Assembly (NCBI GenBank): GCA_024636935.1
Contig: JAGXGC010000013.1
Coordinates: forward strand, 62,001-126,000
Source: Sideroxydans sp.
Lineage (GTDB): Bacteria > Pseudomonadota > Gammaproteobacteria > Burkholderiales > Gallionellaceae
Reading direction: 5' to 3'
DNA: 64,000 nucleotides
The notes under the pieces were generated by a model that worked only from the letters and a program-made list of their open reading frames with translations, was not told where the DNA came from and searched no databases. Made by a program: the position numbers and the translations under genes. This document shows, one piece after another, positions 60,164 to 64,000 of this stretch; the stretch's first letter is position 1; each line of letters opens with the position of its first letter.

Positions 60164-60459
60164 GTCATAGGGTTCGCTACACCCAGGCTGCCAAAGAAGA
60201 TCTAAAACGACTGTTCACCTTCTTGGCTGAGCAAGATATCGCAGCTGCGAAGCACGCACGCGAGACCATTGCAGCAAGCATGCAGGTGTTGGAACGATTT
60301 CCATTCACTTGTCGCAAGGCGGATAGCGACAATGCATATTTACGCGAATTGATCATTCCGTTCGGTGGCGCAGGATATGTTGCGCTGTTCGAGATAGATG
60401 ACAATGAAACGGTGACGATCCTTGCCGTTCGTCATCAACGCGAAGACGATTACCATTAA
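60160..60459 (+). CDS. RelE/ParE-superfamily toxin
   Basis: The 99-residue protein has the ParE/RelE fold: VRYTQAAKEDLKRLFTFLAEQD, ARETIAASMQVLERFP, YLRELIIPFGGAGYVALFEI and VTILAVRHQREDDYH, the terminal RHQRE being a common ParE feature. Members either block gyrase (ParE) or cleave mRNA on ribosomes (RelE); sequence leans to ParE but does not decide. It starts with GTG inside the antitoxin stop. Confidence 0.88.
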   Translation: MSHRVRYTQAAKEDLKRLFTFLAEQDIAAAKHARETIAASMQVLERFPFTCRKADSDNAYLRELIIPFGGAGYVALFEIDDNETVTILAVRHQREDDYH

Positions 60460-60484
60460 CCCGATTTAGCAAATAGGAAATAGT

Positions 60485-60823
60485 ATGTCCGACTTACCAA
60501 AATGCCCCAAATGCAACTCCGAATATACCTACGAAGACGGTGACAACTACGTCTGCCCGGAGTGTGCGCACGAATGGCCCAAGGTTGCAGTCGAGGCGGT
60601 TGATGAAGTGAAGGTGTTCAAAGATGCCTTCGGAACAGTGTTGAATGACGGCGATACCATCACCGTGATCAAAGACCTGAAGGTCAAGGGTTCGTCTTCG
60701 GTAGTGAAGGTTGGCACCAAGGTGAAGAACATCCGTCTGGTGGATGGTGATCACGACATCGACTGCAAGATCGACGGTATCGGCGCGATGCAGTTGAAGA
60801 CCGAGTTCGTGAAGAAGGCCTAA
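60485..60823 (+). CDS. yjdM: Zinc-ribbon protein YjdM (PhnA family)
   Basis: The 112-residue protein has an N-terminal zinc ribbon, [21 protein letters not shown], and a C-terminal PhnA domain ([25 protein letters not shown]). The family was once named for alkylphosphonate use, but its function is unproven. It follows the toxin by 25 bp with no clear terminator between. Confidence 0.93.
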   Translation: MSDLPKCPKCNSEYTYEDGDNYVCPECAHEWPKVAVEAVDEVKVFKDAFGTVLNDGDTITVIKDLKVKGSSSVVKVGTKVKNIRLVDGDHDIDCKIDGIGAMQLKTEFVKKA

Positions 60824-60835
60824 CGAGGCACCGGT

Positions 60836-61024
60836 ATGAGTGGCTGGGGCTGTCCGCACGAAGTAGATGGCAAGTGCCAGAAGGTGCTGAACCAGCCGTG
60901 TGAGATCGGAATGAAAGGCTGTGTGCTGGCAGGGCGATTCCGCTTCGCAGATCCCAGCAAGAACCGTACGCGCAAGAAAGTGCAGGACGAAACGCCCGAA
61001 CCAACTTCAGGAAACAAGGAATGA
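60836..61024 (+). CDS. Small Cys-containing conserved hypothetical protein
   Basis: The 62-residue protein has four Cys (GCPHE, KCQKV, PCEIG, GCVLAG) spaced like a small metal-binding module, followed by a basic tail. I recognise the pattern as a conserved hypothetical of betaproteobacteria but know no function. It starts 12 bp after yjdM, and its stop overlaps the phosphoesterase ATG (ATGA), so the three genes are probably co-translated. Confidence 0.75.
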   Translation: MSGWGCPHEVDGKCQKVLNQPCEIGMKGCVLAGRFRFADPSKNRTRKKVQDETPEPTSGNKE

Positions 61025-61833
61025 TGATGAAGTTAATGTCGGGCTTGTTTTTGCTTTGTGTTGCATTGCAGGCTCAAGCAGCTGCCTTGCCGCGTCCCGA
61101 TCACATCGTCATCGTGATCGAAGAGAACAAATCCTATTCGCAGATCATCGGCAACCCAGACGCGCCCTACATCAATGCACTGGCGCAACGCGGTGCGCTG
61201 TTCACCAACTCACACGGCATCACCCATCCCAGTCAGCCCAACTATCTGGCGCTGTTTACCGGTAGCACGCGCGGCATCAGCAGCAATACCTGCCCGCTCG
61301 ATCTGTCTGGCGAAAATCTCGCTAGCGCGCTGGCCGCGAAGGGGCTGAGTTTCATTAGCTATTCTGAATCCATGCCGCAGGCAGGTTATGAAGGATGTCG
61401 CTACGGTTCATATATGCGCAAGCACAACCCGGTGGCGAACTGGCAGGAGTTGGCTGCATTGAACCGGCCGTTGACGGCTTGGCCGCAGGACTTCGCTAAG
61501 TTGCCTAATGTGTCTTGGGTAGTACCGGATCAGCGCAACGATATGCACGACGGCAGCATCGTGCAGGGTGACGGCTGGTTGAAGCAGAACATCGAGGGGT
61601 ATGCGCAGTGGGCGATGAAAAATAACAGCCTGCTAATCGTCACCTTCGACGAGGACAATGGATCTGAAGGTAATCGTATCGCTACGATCTTTGTCGGGCC
61701 AATGGTCAAACCGGGGCAGTATGCGCAACGCATCGACCACTACAACGTGTTACGCACCATCTTGCAGATGCATGGCCTGCCCGGCATAAACGAGAGCGCC
61801 AGCGCCGAACCGATCAGCAAGGTTTGGCGTTAG
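61021..61833 (+). CDS. Secreted phosphoesterase-family acid phosphatase
   Basis: The 270-residue protein has a signal peptide ending in AQA (about residue 20) and the phosphoesterase-family motifs HIVIVIEENKSY, THPSQPNYLALFTG, DQRNDMHDG and TFDEDNG. It is shorter than phospholipase C members and resembles the acid phosphatase type. The substrate is unknown. It is the last gene before a large hairpin element. Confidence 0.88.
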   Translation: MMMKLMSGLFLLCVALQAQAAALPRPDHIVIVIEENKSYSQIIGNPDAPYINALAQRGALFTNSHGITHPSQPNYLALFTGSTRGISSNTCPLDLSGENLASALAAKGLSFISYSESMPQAGYEGCRYGSYMRKHNPVANWQELAALNRPLTAWPQDFAKLPNVSWVVPDQRNDMHDGSIVQGDGWLKQNIEGYAQWAMKNNSLLIVTFDEDNGSEGNRIATIFVGPMVKPGQYAQRIDHYNVLRTILQMHGLPGINESASAEPISKVWR

Positions 61834-61973
61834 GGCGCTTCTAGAAATTCAAAGTTATAAGCAAGACAAGGCGCGAACGAAAAATTGCGACGCTGCATAT
61901 GTTTGATATGTAAGGAGCGATTTTTCGTGAGCAACGCAGTATTGCGACTAAATTTGGATTTCTAGAAGTGCCC
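61833..61973. repeat. 141-bp imperfect hairpin element between convergent genes
   Basis: The outer arms are 21 bp, 61833-61853 and 61953-61973, matching at 19 positions. An inner 12-bp arm, ACGAAAAATTGC (61877-61888) with GCGATTTTTCGT (61917-61928), matches at 11. The remaining parts pair partly. It could be a miniature repeat, a bidirectional terminator between the phosphatase and ntrC, or both. I saw no second copy in the window. Confidence 0.75.
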
Positions 61974-61974
61974 G

Positions 61975-63381
61975 TTAGTCCTTCTCGCCATCTCCATCTA
62001 GCCCCAACTCTTGAATCTTGCGCGTCAGCGTATTGCGACCCATGCCGAGCAGCGTGGACGCTTCGATACGCCGGCCGCCAGTGTGTTGCAGTGCTTGAGT
62101 GATCAGGGTGCGCTCGAATTCCTTGGTGAGCGTATCGAGGATGTTGGGTTCACCGCGTTGCAGCATCTGTACTGCTTGCAGCGCCAGCAAAGCATGCCAA
62201 TCACCACCGGCAGAAGCAGCGGGTGATGCCTCGCGCCATTCCGCGGGCAGGTCGGCGATCTCGACTTGCTGGGTGGGCGTCATCACCGTGAGCCAGTGAC
62301 ACAGGTTCTCCAGTTGGCGCACGTTGCCGGGGATGTCTTGCGCAGAGAGGAAGGTCAGTGCGGATTCGCTCAGTGTCTTCTGTTCTCCACCCAACTCTTT
62401 TGCGCTCTTTTGGAGGAAGTATTTCGCCAGCAGCGGAATGTCTTCACGACGCTCGCGCAATGGCGGCAGACGCAGGCGGATCACATTCAAACGGTGGAAC
62501 AAGTCTTCGCGGAACAGTCCCTGCTTCACGCGTTCATTCAGATTCTGGTGTGTGGCAGCGATGATGCGCACGTTGGCCTTGATCGGCTGGTGACCACCGA
62601 CGCGGTAGTAGTTGCCGTCGGATAGCACGCGCAGCAGACGTGTCTGCAATTCGGCCGGCATGTCGCCGATCTCATCGAGGAATAATGTACCGCCTTCGGC
62701 TTGCTCAAAGCGACCATGACGAGTGGTGTTGGCACCGGTGAACGCGCCTTTCTCATGGCCGAACAGTTCCGACTCCAGCAGGTCCTTGGGGATGGCGGCG
62801 GTGTTGATCGCGACGAAAGGATTGTCGGAACGCAGGCTGTGACGGTGCAACGCATGCGCAACCAACTCTTTGCCGGTACCGGATTCACCGGTGATCAACA
62901 CGGTGGCATTGGATTGTGCGAGGCGGCCGATGGCGCGGAATACTTCCTGCATCGACGGCGCATGGCCGAGGATGTCTGGCGCTTCGGTGCTCTCGACGCC
63001 GTTGCTTTGCTTGCGTTGACTCTGTGCCAGTGCCCGGCGGATCAATTCGACAGCATGGTTCACATCGAATGGCTTGGGCAGATATTCGAAAGCACCGCCT
63101 TGGAAGGAAGACACCGCACTTTCCAGATCGGAATACGCCGTCATGATGATGACCGGTAGTGCTGGATATTCGTTGCGCAAGATCTGCAACAGGTCGAGGC
63201 CGGAACTGCCCGGCATGCGAATGTCACTGATCACCATCTGCGGCAGGCTGTTCGGCAACTCAGCCAATGCTTCATCGGCGGAAGCGAAGCTCTTGTATTC
63301 GATCTCCTCGCGCGCCAGTGCTTTTTCCAGTACCCAGCGGATGGAGCGGTCGTCGTCGATGATCCAGACAGGTTTACTCAT
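61975..63381 (-). CDS. glnG: Nitrogen regulation response regulator NtrC
   Basis: NtrC is a sigma-54 activator controlling nitrogen assimilation. The 468-residue protein has a receiver domain (phosphoacceptor Asp53), an AAA+ domain with Walker A GESGTGKE (165-172) and the sigma-54 contact motif GAFTGA (212-217), and a C-terminal Fis-type HTH ([18 protein letters not shown]). It overlaps the ntrB stop by one base (TAATG). I chose the ATG of [11 protein letters not shown]. Confidence 0.95.
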   Translation of the reverse strand: MSKPVWIIDDDRSIRWVLEKALAREEIEYKSFASADEALAELPNSLPQMVISDIRMPGSSGLDLLQILRNEYPALPVIIMTAYSDLESAVSSFQGGAFEYLPKPFDVNHAVELIRRALAQSQRKQSNGVESTEAPDILGHAPSMQEVFRAIGRLAQSNATVLITGESGTGKELVAHALHRHSLRSDNPFVAINTAAIPKDLLESELFGHEKGAFTGANTTRHGRFEQAEGGTLFLDEIGDMPAELQTRLLRVLSDGNYYRVGGHQPIKANVRIIAATHQNLNERVKQGLFREDLFHRLNVIRLRLPPLRERREDIPLLAKYFLQKSAKELGGEQKTLSESALTFLSAQDIPGNVRQLENLCHWLTVMTPTQQVEIADLPAEWREASPAASAGGDWHALLALQAVQMLQRGEPNILDTLTKEFERTLITQALQHTGGRRIEASTLLGMGRNTLTRKIQELGLDGDGEKD

Positions 63382-64000
63382 TATTGTTTTTCCATGGAAG
63401 TAAGTGGCAGCATGACCGTGAAGCAAGTGCGTCCTGGTTCGCTGTCGAATTCAATGCTGCCCTGATGCTGGTTGACGAAGTCCTGCGCCAGCGTCAGGCC
63501 AAGGCCGTGTCCATCCGCGCGTCCTGAGACGAGCGGATAGAAGATCTTATCTTGCAAATGTTGTGGAATCCCCGGGCCGTCGTCGATGATCTGTAAAGAG
63601 ATAGCCAGCCGATGTCGTTTCTTCATCACCGTGACCTGACGCGAGATGCGGGTGCGCAGAATGATCGTGCCTTTGCCTTGCATCGCCTGTGCGGCATTAC
63701 GCACGATGTTCAAAATCACTTGGATCAACAATGCCTTGTCACCATTCAGGTCGGGCAGGCTCAAGTCATAGTCGCGTTGGATGTGCAGACTTTCAGGCAG
63801 CTCGGCCATCACCACACTGCGTACACGCTCCAACACTTCATGGATATTCAATGCACTGAAATGGGGCGTGTGCTGCGGCGTGAGCAGGTTCTCCATCAGA
63901 GAGCGCAAACGATCTGCTTCCTGGATGACGACCTGCGTGTACTCACGTAGCGAGGGCCTATCCAGTTCCTGCTCCAGTAATTGCGCGGCACCGCGGATGC
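63381..64000 (-). CDS. glnL: Nitrogen regulation sensor kinase NtrB, 5'-truncated by the window edge
   Basis: The visible part holds the end of the dimerisation helix (GAAQLLEQELDRPSLREY, then QEADRLRSLMENLL) and the whole HATPase: NIVRNAAQAMQGKG, DDGPGIP and GRADGHGLGLTLAQ. The phosphorylated His lies just outside the window. NtrB phosphorylates NtrC when nitrogen is limiting. The order ntrB-ntrC is standard. Confidence 0.93.
   Translation of the reverse strand, partial: IRGAAQLLEQELDRPSLREYTQVVIQEADRLRSLMENLLTPQHTPHFSALNIHEVLERVRSVVMAELPESLHIQRDYDLSLPDLNGDKALLIQVILNIVRNAAQAMQGKGTIILRTRISRQVTVMKKRHRLAISLQIIDDGPGIPQHLQDKIFYPLVSGRADGHGLGLTLAQDFVNQHQGSIEFDSEPGRTCFTVMLPLTSMEKQ

Overview
The window is an ordinary, densely packed chromosomal segment of a Gram-negative proteobacterium, most likely a betaproteobacterium (Nitrosomonadales/Gallionellaceae-like; this placement is inference from gene content and protein style, not from a search). 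Support comes from the rsmG-parA-parB-atp-glmU order typical of the origin-proximal region, a complete pilGHIJ-chpA cluster, UbiB/UbiE quinone genes, outer-membrane and LPS genes (dolP, lpoA, gmhA, rfaE2), PyrB paired with a dead dihydroorotase, and an NtrBC pair. I found no rRNA, tRNA, CRISPR array, prophage or insertion sequence. No gene-free stretch exceeds about 215 bp.

Layout. 1-12.6 kb (+): end of rsmG, chromosome partition genes parA/parB, the full F1Fo ATP synthase operon atpIBEFHAGDC closed by a strong terminator, then glmU and glmS for UDP-GlcNAc synthesis. 12.7-13.4 kb (+): an orphan ParA ATPase. 13.4-35.0 kb (-): a long run on the minus strand with ubiB, a Tim44-domain membrane protein, rluA, xthA, a secreted DUF4124/glutaredoxin protein, prlC, the coupled yqgE-ruvX-pyrB-pyrC' group, the twitching-motility chemosensory cluster pilG-pilH-pilI-pilJ-chpA, the potassium uptake pair trkA/trkH and a thioredoxin-fold protein. 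35.1-43 kb: rsmE, a tautomerase, a membrane protein, argA, yggX, and a polyphosphate neighbourhood (ppk1, a histone H1-like protein, sixA, a two-domain PPK2). 43-50 kb (-): DUF302, DUF2288, an unknown protein, a gamma-carbonic-anhydrase-like protein, a CheX-like protein, an ene-reductase, a GIY-YIG/DUF4357 protein coupled to the active pyrC, and a chemoreceptor with a c-type haem motif. 50-54.5 kb (-): an RND efflux pump and its adaptor. 54.5-58.1 kb: rsmI divergent from lpoA-yraN-gmhA/diaA-dolP, the E. coli yraLMNOP arrangement, followed by rfaE2, DUF971 and ubiE. 59.9-60.5 kb: a toxin-antitoxin pair. 60.5-61.8 kb: yjdM, a small Cys protein and a secreted phosphoesterase. 62-64 kb (-): ntrC and the 3' part of ntrB.

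How the genes work together. Most are housekeeping genes in tight operons with ATGA, GTGA, TTGA or TAATG start/stop overlaps. Three pathways recur. Pyrimidine synthesis has a catalytically dead PyrC' next to pyrB and the real PyrC 26 kb away. Polyphosphate metabolism has PPK1 and PPK2 framing an H1-like DNA-binding protein and SixA. Envelope biogenesis has gmhA-rfaE2, lpoA and dolP. The most notable non-housekeeping signals are the haem-motif chemoreceptor, the polyphosphate/H1-like/SixA locus, the CTAG and hairpin junctions shared by convergent genes, a 141-bp hairpin repeat before ntrC, and a near-perfect operator palindrome in front of the toxin-antitoxin pair.
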